Assembly: GCF_028858725.1 (NCBI RefSeq)
Contig: NC_084790.1
Coordinates: 84,090,506 to 84,154,505, forward strand
DNA: 64,000 nt
Source of the DNA: Colius striatus
Lineage: Eukaryota; Chordata; Aves; Coliiformes; Coliidae
Direction: 5' to 3'
In this document: one piece after another, positions 13,005-25,292 of the stretch
How positions within the stretch are numbered: the stretch's first letter is position 1
Layout of the letters: every line of letters starts with the position of its first letter
Translations under genes and position numbers: made by a program
Notes under the pieces: model-generated
The model's database searches: none
Seen by the model: only the letters and a program-made list of their open reading frames with translations
What the model was told of the DNA's origin: nothing

Positions 13005-14580
13005 TGGGACTGATGTTAGCTCTTTCTGGGAAAGGCACTTGGAGACAAACACAGCTTATTCAGACACTCTTCATTTGAAGGCATGAAAATTCAGTGGCCT
13101 GGACCCAGGATTGATTCCTTTCTTTGGAATTCTTTACTTTTTGATCAGCCACTGCCAGCTGATGGATGTCATCATTGCTGAGAGCATCTCTGCAGCTTGA
13201 GGGCCCAGCAGACAGAAAATGCTGCTACACTCCAAGCCCCTTTGCTGGGAACAGCATCCATGACATAAGACAACGATAACTGTAGAGTACTCATATTTCT
13301 TAACCACCTCAGGAGTCTGCTCCTGAATAATTGGATATTGTGGATTTGACAGAACATGTCAAACCTTAGCAAATCCCAAGCATTAACATCTTGTACTTTA
13401 TGATTTGGAACAATAAAGCTGAATTAGCTGGAAAGCTTGAAATTGGAATTCCGTGGAAGCCACACCTCTAACATCCAGGCTAGAAAGATCAATTCTGATA
13501 CTTCAGCTCCTCATCTGTGAAGGGGAAGATTAATCAAATACAGAAGTTACATATCTCAAGTGTCACATATGTCCATCACACAACCCAGGTCTTCCTACTG
13601 AGGATTCATCTTCATCATTGCTGTGCACATTCTCAGGATCATGAATGTTAATAGTCAACAAAGATTTGCCTCTGTGGTGCAAAGATGCCAGCCCTTAAAG
13701 CCCCTCCACTGATGGAAAATGCTCACCCAAATCATCCAGAATCTCCTAATTCATTTTTATCAGGGGCACTGTGTAAATAAGTTTGGCCATGTGTTTATTC
13801 ACTTCTCTTGTCCTCCACTTTATCAGTTTCATGTGGAATCTGTTTTTTATTACAAGGCAAAGTTAAAAAATAAACAACATCTAGTTTATGTTGTCAAATG
13901 GAAAGGTAAAAAAAACCCCAACAAAATGGCAATGTTTCTTTTCATAGTAACAAAATACAAATGTTGGTTTCTCATCCTTTGACACTGATGCACATAGTTT
14001 TCTAAGATTTCTTTCAGGACTGTTGCTTGGTCCAACAACTAGAGACAAATTATAATGATTTAATTGGATGAGGCTTTGGCATATCACTCCAGATTTGGCT
14101 ATATCCTACTATTTAGATTCCTCCTCAATGGAAGCAATCACTGAATATAAATAAGGAGAGCATCCACGGGGATTTTATGATTACCCTAGAAGTTTCCAAG
14201 TGTATCCACAAAGTCTCCTTCTTCCCTTATTGATTTATGAGACGTCAGTATGCAGTGACTGTGCTTTTAGCTGTCTGGCTTCTTTGAGTGTTATTGAGGG
14301 GAACTTTTAAGCTTCTCAAAGAGATCTGCTCTCAAAGTGGATTTTGGGAGGCCTGGTCAGCCCCATTGACATCACAGAGTCAGTTGAGAGACCAATCCTA
14401 AGCAGACACAGCAATGTTTTAACAGCTGCATAGCTCAAGAGTTTCAGGATTTCCTGTTGTAGTCAGCAAGAACTGAAACAGGAACTTTTCAGCTTTGCAG
14501 TACCTTTTGGCTCCCATGAATTGAAGACCAACTCCTTATATGTATTCCTGCTTGTCTTACACATTGAGATGTGCTTTGGT
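13005..14580. other. Non-coding stretch with a possible MIR relic
   Basis: No gene recognised. A short segment at 13500-13540 (CAGCTCCTCATCTGTGAAGG) resembles the 3' end of a MIR SINE in plus orientation. The rest is AT-rich unique sequence. The minus- and plus-strand open frames around 13719-14087 overlap and look accidental. Confidence 0.4.
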
Positions 14581-14706
14581 AGAGGTCTTCAAGACCCCAC
14601 TGGACATGTTTCTATGCGACCTGATCGAGGTTGACCTGCTTCTGCAGAGGGGTTGGACTAGATGATGTCTAAAAGTCCCTTCCAACCCTACCATTTTATG
14701 GTTCTA
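14581..14706 (+). mobile_element. CR1 LINE, 3' tail fragment
   Basis: The last ~125 bases of a CR1: AGAGGTCTTCAAGACCCCAC, the GGGGTTGGACTAGATGATG block and CCTTCCAACCCTACCATTTTATGGTTCT. It is 5'-truncated and diverged (GATGATGTCTAAAAGTCCC in place of the usual GATGATCTCTAAAGGTCCC). Confidence 0.88.
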
Positions 14707-15833
14707 AGAGATGTGTCTGCCTCTCCATAGATGGATAGCTTTTCACTCATCGTGCCTCTACTTCCTTTTTGGTCAAACATAAGGTGCAAACCATGATATT
14801 CCCATATCAATGTGTCCAATATTGGCACTGGCCATCCAACTCCCTTCAAAAATGGCTGGAATGCCCCAAATGTCCATGCCTCTTCACTTAAGCTGCTGCT
14901 TATGTCATTAAGCCAGTGTTAAGATACTCCAGCTCATCTGTGCAACTCCTTAACCCTTTTCCTGTTGGTGCTGAGTTCATCACACAGCATGGGCAGAGGA
15001 TTCCCAAAGAGAGGTGGCAAAAGCAAAAAGGAGAGTCCTAGATCTCACGTTGAACAGTGTCCTGTTACATGGGTCACTGCCCACAGGAAGACATTTACCT
15101 CTAGATGCTCTTATTTGGCAAACAATCTCACCTCCAAGGTCAAGGTAAGCCTATTCTGAGTGCCCAGAATGTGGCCAGGTTCCAGTAACCTACAGTGTTA
15201 GTGTAGCACTGTTTCACTTTCAGATCAGTCTCCAGACCTTTTTTTTTTTCTCCCAATGGGCTAGGCAGAGTCAATACAAAGCTTTCAATACAGCCACCAA
15301 TACAGATCCTTTTGTTCCAAATATTACCTCAATCAAGTGGAATTTGGATCACTTATCTCATCTGGCAGATATCGAATCCTCAGCTGACTCCACTGTTCAG
15401 CTATCCAACATGAAGACTTTGGAAACTGGTGAGTTTCAGCAAGCCAAACAGAACTGATTTGCTATGGACTGCAAACCTATTATTGCTTTTCATGGGCATA
15501 TACAGGCTCACTAAATGAAATATCAGACGTTAGTTTCTGGGGGGGGGGGGGGGGGGGGAAGCATTCAGAAATTATCATCTAAAGCATAAGACACAGCATA
15601 AAATCAGTGTCAAGTTACACAGTGTTGCTGGAAGAACTTACATCCATTTCTCTGTCTAGCAGAAAGAGTTGTTGCTATAAACCCATCCATTCAATGGCCA
15701 GAGTAGAAAAATACTCACTCCAAAATGGTTGCTAACATTATTGCAAAGTTGTAAACACTGACAAGAGGAGATCCTCTAGCTAAGAGCATACCAAACTCCC
15801 TTAGCTCCACAAGGAAGCAATATCTTAAGGGCA
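14707..15833. other. Non-coding stretch with G20 homopolymer
   Basis: No gene recognised. The notable element is an uninterrupted run of about 20 G at 15539-15558, listed separately. A ten-T run occurs near 15239-15249. Confidence 0.5.
15539..15558. repeat. G20 homopolymer tract
   Basis: An uninterrupted run of about twenty guanines on the plus strand after TAGTTTCT. Such runs can fold into G-quadruplexes, block polymerases and are prone to length error in assembly, so the exact count should be treated with care. Confidence 0.9.
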
Positions 15834-16145
15834 GAATCACAGAATCTCAAGGGCTGGAAGGGATCTTGAAAGCTCATCCAGTGCAACCCCCCTGCCAGAG
15901 CAGAACAACCTAGAGTAGGTCACACAGGGACTCATCCAGCTGGGTTGGAATGTCTCCAGAGAAGGAGACTCCACAGCCCATCTGGGCAGCCCCTGCCAGT
16001 GCTCCTTCACCTCAACAGGGAAGCAGTTTTTCCTTGTGTTACTTTGGAACCTCTTCTGTTCCAGCTTGTACCTGTTGCCCCTTGTCCTGTCATTGGCCAT
16101 CACTGAGCACACCCTGGCTCCATCCTCCTGACACCCACCCTTTAC
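15834..16145 (-). mobile_element. CR1 LINE, 3' fragment
   Basis: A minus-strand CR1 end of ~310 bp. Read on the minus strand it passes through CAATGACAGGACAAGGGG, the GGTGAAGGAGCACTGGCAGG and GGGCTGTGGAGTCTCC stretches, a diverged GGGTTGCACTGGATGAGCT block and a terminal GAGATTCTGTGATTC. The GATGAGCT variant groups it with the copies ending at 18786 and starting at 45364 rather than the GATGATCTC group. Confidence 0.88.
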
Positions 16146-17979
16146 ATGTATGTAAACATTAACAGAGCGCTTTGGCTGATAAATTCAGGTTTTTCTGGAT
16201 TCAAGGACATTGTACTGTAAAGCATCATTTGTGGCAGTGATTGCCACAAGAATAATTGAATAGGTGGAACAAGACAGCAAAGCTAGTGAGGAGTCACCAA
16301 AGATTTTGGGTAAGGAAGAGGGAAAACAGAAACAAGAGCTGAGCCATGCTGTGAATGTGGGCAGGGGAACAGAGGGAGTGAAAGCTCTAAGATGGCTGCA
16401 GACATGAAACAGAAGCACTGGTGTCCTGGAGACAGCCTGTCACTGTATCTCAGCCAGATAGATCTGCTTCCTCTCTGAGCTTATCACATCACATACTATC
16501 ATACACCACAGCAAATCTCATCTCTTTCATCACTACCTTCTTCCCCAAAGATCCACAGACTCCTACCTCCAGTCTGCACATTCAAAGGGAGCAAGAAGTA
16601 AACCCTCCTACACCACAGCAGTGGAAAAAAACAGTAAGATGTTGCCTTCACCCTGAATATAAACTCAAACCAACAAAAACTGAGGGTATGGCTATCAGAG
16701 ATAACTTTAGAGCCATCCATTTAGCAGGATGTGTTTACCCCAGCAGCAGTAACAGTTGTTTGCACTTCACCACGTTTCCAGTTGGGAATTCACTGATTAT
16801 TCTCAATATTCACTTAATGTTGATTCATGCAAAGCACCAATCACTCTGGTTCCTCTTGGAGCACTTGAGTGTATGTTCATGTTGGAGTACCTGAAGAGTA
16901 CCTTGACTTTTATGCAAAATACTTGGATGTTTTTAAAGGTCTGTGGTGTTACAGGTTATGTTTACCAAGGTGATGCTCTGTGCACAAGAACACACCAGTT
17001 AAATACTTAGTATGGCCACAGTTTTATCAGGACCATTCTTCACCCACAGCGAAAGTGGGCCTTTGAAATCAGTGCTTGTTTGTTTTTATCAAGCCACAAC
17101 TTGGGCAAAAATCTCTTGTTATACACAAAATGAGTCAAATTCTTCTCTTGTTCACTCTGGGAGAAATCCTGACTAACTCATCTGACTTGAGCACAATGAC
17201 TTTGGAATCATATTGGCAAAAGCTGTGACCAGATTTGGGCTTCACACACTATGAGAAATTGTTTGCTCTTTATGTGCTTTAGCAAAAGCAGCTTTTCAGT
17301 CCAGCATGGATGCCAAATTAATTATTCAAAGCAAAACAGAATGATTTTTTTCCGTGAATGTTTGGACTGGCTGTACAGCGTTTCATATTTTATACAAAGA
17401 ATTGAACAATTAATAATATCTTGCATTTTGAGATGCTTCATGGACAGGAATTAGGAAGTTTCCTGTAAACTTACCACTCATACACACAAATAGCATAATC
17501 TTGAGCTCTGAAATACCATTCATCTGTTTAAAATACAAATCCAAAGCTGAATACCGCCCTGACTGTTCCCACAGGCAGAGTAGCTGAGGACTGGAGTTTG
17601 CTTTAGTTCACCAGCTATTGCAAAAAACAACATTTTCTTCTCATCCACGATAGGAAGCCAAACACAATTAATCCAGTGCTCCAACAATCACTTAAAAGTA
17701 CTTCTGTCTTAGCAGCATCAGAAAAAAACAAGTCTCAGTTCTTTGCTGGAACAGCAAAGTAAAATCAGCTTAGCAATCGACATCTTTGTTATTAAAGTTT
17801 AAACTGCACTGGAGGAAAACACTGTGCCTCAGGGGAGAGAAACTTTGGGAGACAAACCTGTTCCATTTCTCTCATTGTGTTTTGGACACAGGGAGGTCCT
17901 CTCAGGACACAGGGTATCTATGAATCTGTGAGTTTGTTTATAACTGTGAACAAGAATGTCAGAGATTACTGTCCAAGTT
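16146..17979. other. Non-coding stretch, no gene seen
   Basis: The plus-strand open frame at 16421-16894 (157 codons) is among the longest in the window outside CR1, but it has no recognisable domain and is opposed by another open frame. I do not call it. The remaining sequence is AT-rich and featureless. Confidence 0.45.
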
Positions 17980-18786
17980 CAGCAAGATCTCAACTGGCTT
18001 GAGAGTTGGGCAGAGAGGAACCTCATGAGGTTCAACAAGGACAAGTGCAGAGTCCTGCACCTGGGAAGGAACAACCTCATGAACCAGGACAGGCCGGGGA
18101 GTGACCTCCTGCAGAGCAGCTCTGCAGAGTGACCTGGGAGTGCTGGTTGACAGCAAAGTAAACATGAGCCAGCAACATGCCCTCGTGGCCAAGAAGGTCA
18201 AAGGCATCCTGGGGAGCATCAAAAAGCATTGGCAGCAAGTGAAGGGAGGTTCTCCTACTTCTCTACTCTGCCCTGGTGAGGACACATTTGGAATCCTGTG
18301 TCGCTTTTTGGGCTTCCCAGCTCAAGAGAGACCGAGATCTGCTGGAGAGAGGTGAGTTCAGGGCCACCAAGTTGATCAGGGGACTGGAACATCCCTCTGA
18401 CAAAGAAAGGCTGCAGGATTGGGGGTTGTTTATCCTGGAGAAGAGCCAAGACAGTCTTTATCAATGTTGACAAAAATCTAAAAGATGTGTGTTGAGAGGA
18501 TGGGGTCAGTCTTTTTTCTGTGGCCAGTGACAGGACAAGGAGTAACAGGCAGAAGCTGGAACACGGGCACTGCCACTGGCACAGGAGGAGAAACTCCTTT
18601 GGTGCTGAGATGAGGGAGCCCTGGCCCAGGCTGCCCAGGGAGGGTGTGGAAGCTCCTTCTTGGGAGGTTTCCAAACCCATCTGGACACATTCCTGTGCCC
18701 CCTGATTGAGGGGAACCTGCTTGAGCAGGGGGTTGGGCTGGATGAGCTCTGCAGGGCCCTTCCAACCCCCATCAATTCGTGATTGT
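17980..18786 (+). mobile_element. CR1 LINE, 5'-truncated, ~810 bp
   Basis: A plus-strand CR1 beginning at the end of the reverse transcriptase region (GAGAGTTGGGCAGAGAGGAACCTCATGAGGTTCAAC). It runs through the ORF2 end and 3' UTR to CCTTCCAACCCCCATCAATTCGTGATTG. Its GGGTTGGGCTGGATGAGCTCTGCAGGGCCC block is a distinct subfamily variant shared with the minus-strand copy at 45364. The two are also alike in the upstream GGTGCTGAGATGAGGGAGCCCTGG region. Confidence 0.92.
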
Positions 18787-21700
18787 CAATCAGAAGCATA
18801 TATTGCAGCCCGAGTAAAACATGATGCTGATTTTATCTGCAACACTGAGGAAAATCTGTGGTAGAACAACATGGCTACAGAATGTAACAGGAAGCAATTT
18901 CCTGCTGTCATGTCACCAGACTCAAGCAAGAGCCCCATTTTCTTCTATTCATCTAAGCAGCAGGACAACCAAGACAGAGGAGTGTCACCCTCCTTGCTGC
19001 CAGCCATGAACCTCATGACTACCCAGCTAGGAGCAAGAGCAATTTCACCAAAGATCATTTTTTGCTGACTCTCCAGCAAACTTGGGCTGCAGGTGTTGGA
19101 TGCTGGATGTTCCAGACTTGAGCAAAGCGAGACATTTCTCACACTTTGTTTCTGGGGAATGGCTGAGTTGTTTTTGCAGGGAAAAAAAACATACCAAAAC
19201 CAACATGTTGCAGAACATCTCAGCCTGAGGCAGTAAATCTGGCAAGGAAATGTTCAGGAGTCAACATCTGGCAAAGTCACCAGCACGCAAGGATGAGATG
19301 ATGAGGTAAGCAGGCAAGAGCGCATCTGGCCTCCACAATGTAGTAGTTTGTTACAGACAGATGCTGCTACCCAACTAGCACCTTATAAATTATTTAAGCA
19401 AAAAAGCCCAAACAAATATGAATGGATAGAAACTATGACCTCCCCACCTCCTGCGTCTTCCTTCTTTGCAAATATCTCCGGATTCATATTTGTAGCTCAT
19501 AGAACAAGTCTAACAGAGATACTGCTATGATGGAGACATTGATAAAATGGAGGACATCAAACTGATGTGGAAAAATACAGCAGATCTCAATAACAGCAAA
19601 TGAAATGCCAAAGAGACCGAGCGTTTCTAATAGCCAGATCTGATTACAGCAATGATGACTGACTGCTTTGTGATACATATCCAGTGAGCCTTGAAATGCA
19701 CATAAATCCATCAACAAAAGCCACAATTATTATTTTCAGGCAGTTTTTAAGTCTTGCCACTCAGGTATATGTGGCATTATGTTGTTGCAGAGCAGTCTCC
19801 AGCAGGAAGAAAAATCAAAGGCAGAAGAAAAAACCCCTCTGAAAATGCCTGGGGAAATATCTGCCCCTGTAAAGCACTGAGAATAAACAAACCTGCGATG
19901 GAGGAGCAATGCTTAACCGTGAGGTCTTAACCAAACAAAGAACATGTTATGAGCTTATCTGGAAGTAACATCCTGGTCACATCCTCAATAGCTGACACAG
20001 GAACCTTCAGTAAATCACAGCAGCCCAGCAGAAGTCAGAGGCTCTTGACACCAACCCTACAGCAAACCTCGGCTTTTCTGAGACTCTAGTGGATAAACAA
20101 CCTCATCTGAGTGGCCTGAAACTGTGGGGAGTGACCTAAACTGCAATTAAAAAATGATTTGTCCTGGTTCTCACTCCATGCTTGGTCCCTTGGTACAATT
20201 TTCTGCCCAGGCTTTCCATCCTGATGGAGGTAATTCTGCTGTTTTAACAGCACGGTATTCAGACACTTGTCCAAATACCTAGAGACACGATGAACAGCTT
20301 CATGGAGAGCCAGGAAAAAGTGTATTTAATGAAATATAAAGGGGAACAAAACTAAAAATCCTTAAAATAGCAATACAGCCTTGAAAGTGGGAATTTGATG
20401 CACCAGTGGAGGAAAAAGCTGTACCTTCAAGCAAAAACAGTCCCTCAGTTTTCTTTCTGCAATGAGAGAAAGAAAAAGTATCCAGGTGAATGTTGGATTT
20501 TCTAAAAACACAGGAATCTCAGTTAGCTTCTTAAAAAAGAAAGAAAAAAAAGGAACATTAAAAGAAGTGAAAAGGAACAATGAAAGGAAAAAGGGGGGAA
20601 AAAGATAAAACAGAGGAAAAAAAACAGATTAAAAGGAAAAAAAAAAGAGAAAAAGAAAAACCCTACCACTTCTTCCTGAATTGTTCCAATGTGGTCAAGT
20701 TCTAGTCTTTCATCCTCTAAAGGCCACCTTCCTCAGAGAGGACACCTTGCACTACACCTTGGATGTTGCAGATCATTAAATCCTGGCTGCTTGGACACGT
20801 GTGTTGGGGAGAACACATCTAGAATTGACTACATTAACCTGCATTTAACATCTGCTTGTCAGGGAAATCTCATTCACTTTCTCTTCAGGAACTCTCGTAT
20901 TTCATTTTGAAGTTCAAAAACCAAACAGCCTAAAACAGTCACCACAGACAATCAGGGATGCAAAACTGAACTTGCCATTCTGCTCTGTATTTTGGGCATG
21001 AGGGGAGCGGCAATGCTGGAAAACTGCATCCCTTGTGTGTGTGGGTTTAGCAGGCACCAGCCAGCACATCAGCTCCGTGTGTGTTTGGCAGCCTGGTGCC
21101 TGCAGCTGTTCCTCAGTGCTGTTTTTGGTGCTGCCAGCTGGGCTGAGCCATCCCAAATGGATCCTGTGTGCGTAACAAGGATGTCTTCTGCATATGGTTG
21201 GGGCTGCTGGGTCCTGCCTCTGGGAGAGGTGGGGGGAACACAAGTGCCCACCCCCCAAGCACTCTGCCTGCACTTGCTGAGCACATGCCTGTCAAATGAC
21301 AGGAGGCATCTGCAAGGGTCTAAATCTTCAGTTAACAGAGAGGGCTTGTTCTGAAAGGTCTATTTGCACCCATCTGCTTTACAGTACTGATTTTCCACAC
21401 CAATTACTAGCAGCAGCCCTGCTGCAGGTCAGTGGCCCCTGAGATCCAAGATGAAGAGCCACTGTGGTTCCTCATCAAAAGGCCTCATCCACAGCATTTT
21501 AACTACTCATTTCCAACTTGTAAGATCCCGTTTCCTCGGGACCCCTCCAGGCAAATTTAACTCTCCATGTGGGGCCACACAGGTGTGTAGTTGGGGGGTG
21601 TCTCACAGCCAAGACCAAAGATTTTTTGGTGCCTACCAAAAATCAAAATGAAAACATCAACGAATGCTCCTGCAACTTCACCAACACTTGAAGATCACAA

Positions 21701-22535
21701 TTAGTTTTAGCATTGACTTATTCTGTCACACAAGCTGATAGTTCTTAGGTACACTTGTCTAACACTCTAAAAATGACCTAAGCTTGTTAAAATCCATGTT
21801 CCACATGGCCATGTATAGCCAAGATGGCAGCAGCCTCGATCCACCTCACCTCCAAGGCAAGTGCAGCAGCAACTTGTCTCCATAGCATGCTTCGTGTGTC
21901 CCCCTGGATCACTAGACACTACATTGCCATGGTACAGAACTCCTCTCTGAAAGCTTTCTGCCTAAATCCAAGGCTCATTGTAACAGCAAGGAGGGAAAAA
22001 AAAAAAAAAAGAGAATAAACACGTCTTTTAAAGAGAAGTCCTTGTTCCTTCCACTCTGGAACGTTAATCAAAACCCGGCTTGGGGAACATCAGTGGGTGC
22101 AAGATGTGAATAAGGCAATTGTGCAACTGATGATCACCTGCCATAAAAGTACACTATACATCTCTCAGCAATTGCTGCTAAATTATGTTAAACATAACTT
22201 TGCAATAAACCTGGAGTGCCCTGAATGCTTTGTGTAACCTTCCACTGCAGATGTTAAAGGAACATTATGTGATACATGTAACGCTACAAAGTGGAAGGGG
22301 CACATCAAAAGATGTGAGGAGGGGCTTGTGTATCTTCACGAATCACCACTGGCCATTCCCCTCCCCTCATTACCATTTGAGATAAGATGTTGATAAAAAT
22401 ATGCATTTTTAAAGTAATTGGCTTCATTTTATGATTATGGGTACTTCCAAGATTCATCTTCACCCTTTGTACAACATGAACAAAACAACAGTGTTTCATA
22501 CCAAATGCTCAGAGCCTGGAGGAGATGACTGTAGC
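18787..22535. other. Non-coding stretch, no gene seen
   Basis: About 3.7 kb with no recognisable gene or transposon. It contains the purine tract described separately and an A15 run near 21999-22013. The open frames around 20914-21354 run on both strands and look accidental. Confidence 0.45.
20532..20664. repeat. Long purine-rich low-complexity tract
   Basis: About 130 bases made almost only of A and G on the plus strand, with A-runs broken by single or short G-runs, including GGGGGG near 20595. It is a low-complexity region that could adopt triplex (H-DNA) structure. It shows no coding potential. Confidence 0.85.
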
Positions 22536-23144
22536 TTCCATGAGCCAGCACTGTGCCCAGGTGGCCAAGAAAGCCAAGGGTACCCAGAAATGGTGTGTTC
22601 AGCAGTGATTGTGCCCCTGTGCTGGGCCCTGGGGAGGCTGCAGCTCCAGGGCTGTGCTCAGTGCTGGGCCCATCACTCACTGCCACAGGGACACTGAGGG
22701 GCTGCAGCGTGGCCAGAGCCAGGCACAGAGCTGGGGAAGGGCTGAAGCACAAGGGGCTGGGGAGGGGCTGAGGAATGGGGCTGTTGAGCCTGGAGAAGAG
22801 GAGCCTGAGGGGCGACAGCAGCACTCTCTGACAGAGGGTGTAGTGAGGTGGGTATTGGTCAAGAATAGCACACGACAAGAGTTTTTCAGGACAGCACAGC
22901 CTCAAGTAGTGCCAGGGGGGTTAGATTGGAGATGAGGAAGAAATTTGTTCCCTTCAGAGTTGGTGGACATTGTCCCAGGCTACCCAGAGAGATGGTGAAG
23001 TCCCTGTCCCTGAAGATATTGCCAAGTCACGTAGCTGAAGTACTGAGGGACAAGGGCTAGGATGGGCTTGGCAGTGTGAGATGAGCAGTTGGACTTGATG
23101 ATATTAATAGTCCTTCCCAATCAAAATTATTCTATGATTCTATG
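22536..23144 (+). mobile_element. CR1 LINE, older subfamily, ~610 bp
   Basis: A plus-strand CR1 of a different subfamily. It contains CAGCACTGTGCCCAGGTGGCCAAGAA, then the GGGCTGTGCTCAGTGCTGGGCCC and TGAGGGGCTGCAGCGTGGCC stretches, and ends in AAAATTATTCTATGATTCTATG. The minus-strand copies at 46579 and 57035 share this layout. It is GC-rich and has lost coding continuity. Confidence 0.9.
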
Positions 23145-23165
23145 AAAACACTGCATCTCCTGGGA

Positions 23166-23256
23166 GATCACAGAATCACAGAATTGTAGGGCTGGAAGAG
23201 ACCTTTAGAGATCATCTAGTCCAACCCCCCTGCCAAAGCATGTTCACCTAGATTTG
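23166..23256 (-). mobile_element. CR1 LINE, 3' tail fragment
   Basis: About 90 bases of CR1 3' end in minus orientation (GGTTGGACTAGATGATCTC, CTCTTCCAGCCC and a terminal ATTCTGTGATTCTGTGATC). It lies only ~20 bp from the 3' end of the preceding plus-strand CR1, so the two copies are tail to tail. Confidence 0.88.
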
Positions 23257-23952
23257 CTCCCTCACATGGGGGTAAAAGTTTCCCATGGACACCTATGGTG
23301 TCTTTATCATCAGGAATCACCCAAGCTCTCCTAGCCTTTTACTGTCAAAGCCATCTACTGACACAACCATTTAAGAGGCCATTTGTATGGAAGTTCCTTA
23401 TCCTACATCCTCTCTGAAACAGTCCTGGGAACTTTGACTCTGGAAATGGTGTACAAGTGAGCAAACTGCAGTAGGTCTGACTACACGCTACAGTAAAACT
23501 TCCAAGAGACAAGGAAAACCCAGTAGAGGATTTGTTTCTCTTTCAAGATACTCACTTGTTAATAATCAGATCTGAAGGTCAGGGGAAAATAAAAAAGGCG
23601 GAGGGTGGAGAAAAGAAAAAAGGAGGATTTAATCATCAATAGGAACCAAAAAAGAGTGATATTTCTTTTGGTGAGCTATAGCTATGCAAAGTGAGAAGCC
23701 TTGAGACCTTTGGAGTCAGCAGCATTTCACTGTGACACAGTACAGGAGGATCTGCCACAGCCCGTAGGTGTCTCCGGGCTGGAGTCACGGAGCCAGCAGC
23801 TACCAGCTCAGCCAGAGGGAAGACTCAGTTAAAGGCATAAAAGCAAATTTGGAGAAGGAAACATTTTCTTTCTTTCTACCAAGCCCGAGATATCCATGGC
23901 TTCAGTAGAATTGACTCTGAAAACAGAGTAACATTTGGTCCCTTCCTTCATG
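23257..23952. other. Non-coding spacer between CR1 copies
   Basis: No gene recognised. A purine-rich patch lies at 23580-23630. The rest is unique sequence. Confidence 0.5.
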
Positions 23953-24640
23953 AATCATAGAACCATAGAATGGTAGGGCTTGGAAGAGACCTTTAGAGAT
24001 CTTCCAGTCCGACCCCACTGCAGAAGCAGGTCCACTTAGATCAAGTCACACAAGAACGTGTCCAGGTGTGTCTTGAAGACGTCCAAGGAAGGAGACTCCA
24101 CACCCTCCCTGGGCAGCCTGGGCCAGGGCTCCCTCACCTGAACAGTGAAACAGTTTTTTCTTATGTTTCAATGGAACATTTTGTGTTCCAGCTTCATCCC
24201 ATCACCCCTATCCTATTGCTAGCCAATATAGAAAAAAAGGGATGTCCCAACCTCCTGATACTCACCATTTAGATATTTATAAATGTTAATAAGATCCCCC
24301 CTCAGTCTCCTCCAGACTAAACAGCCCCAGTTCCTGCAGCCTTTCGTCGTATGAAAGATGTTCTGGTCCCCTGATCATCTTGGTGACCCTGATGTGGCCT
24401 CTCTCCAGCAGTTCCCTGTCGCTCTTGAGCTGAGGACCCCAGAGCTGGACACAGGACTCCAGATGAGGTTTCACCAGGGCAGAGTGGAGGGGGAGCAGAA
24501 CCTCCCTTGACCTGCTGCCCACACTCTTTTTGATGCTCCCCAGGATGCCATTGGCTTCTCGGCCACGAGGGCACATTGCTGGCTCATGGTTAGTTTATTG
24601 TCAACCAGCACTCCCAGGTCTCTCTCTGCAGAGCTGAGAG
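23953..24640 (-). mobile_element. CR1 LINE, 5'-truncated, ~690 bp
   Basis: A minus-strand CR1 covering the ORF2 end and complete 3' UTR. Its minus-strand frame includes [19 protein letters not shown], the conserved ORF2 tail. It then shows the GGAGGAGACTGAGGGGGGATCTTATTAACATTTATAAATATCTAAA region and finishes with CATTCTATGGTTCTATGATT. It closely matches the copies at 36178-37580 and 56415-56792, which points to a relatively young shared subfamily. Confidence 0.93.
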
Positions 24641-24957
24641 AGAGCTGGATGTCTTACCCCAAATCTGACCAGGAGGATAAATGACTGCACCAGTTTCCCT
24701 CTCCCGTATCACTGACAAGATTCAAGGTACCAATAGAACGATATGGAGAAAGAAAGAGATGGAGTTCCTACAAAGGGATGGCTTCAGGTTTCGGATGTCC
24801 ACTCTGAATCTTAGGTAGCTGATGCCTCTAGAACACTGATGGTTGAGGTTGCCAGGATGCTGTGTGAACAGTCTCTGGACATCTACTGCACTTTAAACAT
24901 AACGATTACGCTTACATTACACCGTGTGCCCTGTTTGCACTGTTAGTGGTAATTCAA
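24641..24957. other. Short spacer between CR1 copies
   Basis: About 320 bases separating two minus-strand CR1 copies. No gene or motif recognised. Confidence 0.5.
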
Positions 24958-25292
24958 GATCATAGAATCATAGAATTGTTTGGGTCAGAAGAGATCATTA
25001 AAGATGTCCAACCCCCCTGCCCCATGGACAGGGACACTTTCCACTAGCCCAGGTTGTTCCAAGCCTCGTCCAACCTGCCCTTGGACACTTCCAGTAATGG
25101 GGCAACCACAGCCTCTCTGGGCAGCATGGGGCTAGACCTCACCACTCCATCCTACATTTCTTCCTTATGTCTAATCTAAACCTCTTTTCAGTTTAAAACC
25201 ATTGCCTCTTGTCCTGTCATAGCCCTTGACAAAAGTTCTCTCTCCATCTTAAGTAAGCTGCCTGAAAGGCTCCAGTAAGGTTTCCCCAGACT
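24958..25292 (-). mobile_element. CR1 LINE, older subfamily, 3' fragment
   Basis: A minus-strand CR1 end of another subfamily, marked by GCCCCATGGACAGGGACACTTTCCACTAG beside the target block and by GACAAGAGGCAATGG and AAAGAGGTTTAGATTAGACATAAGGAAG further in. It ends with CAATTCTATGATTCTATGATC. It has many substitutions, consistent with an older insertion. Confidence 0.9.

Noticed and set aside
16421..16894. 157-codon plus-strand open frame
   Set aside because: No domain, no upstream promoter or splice context, and opposed by another frame.
22435..22905. 156-codon minus-strand open frame
   Set aside because: It is mostly the antisense of a GC-rich CR1 copy on the plus strand.
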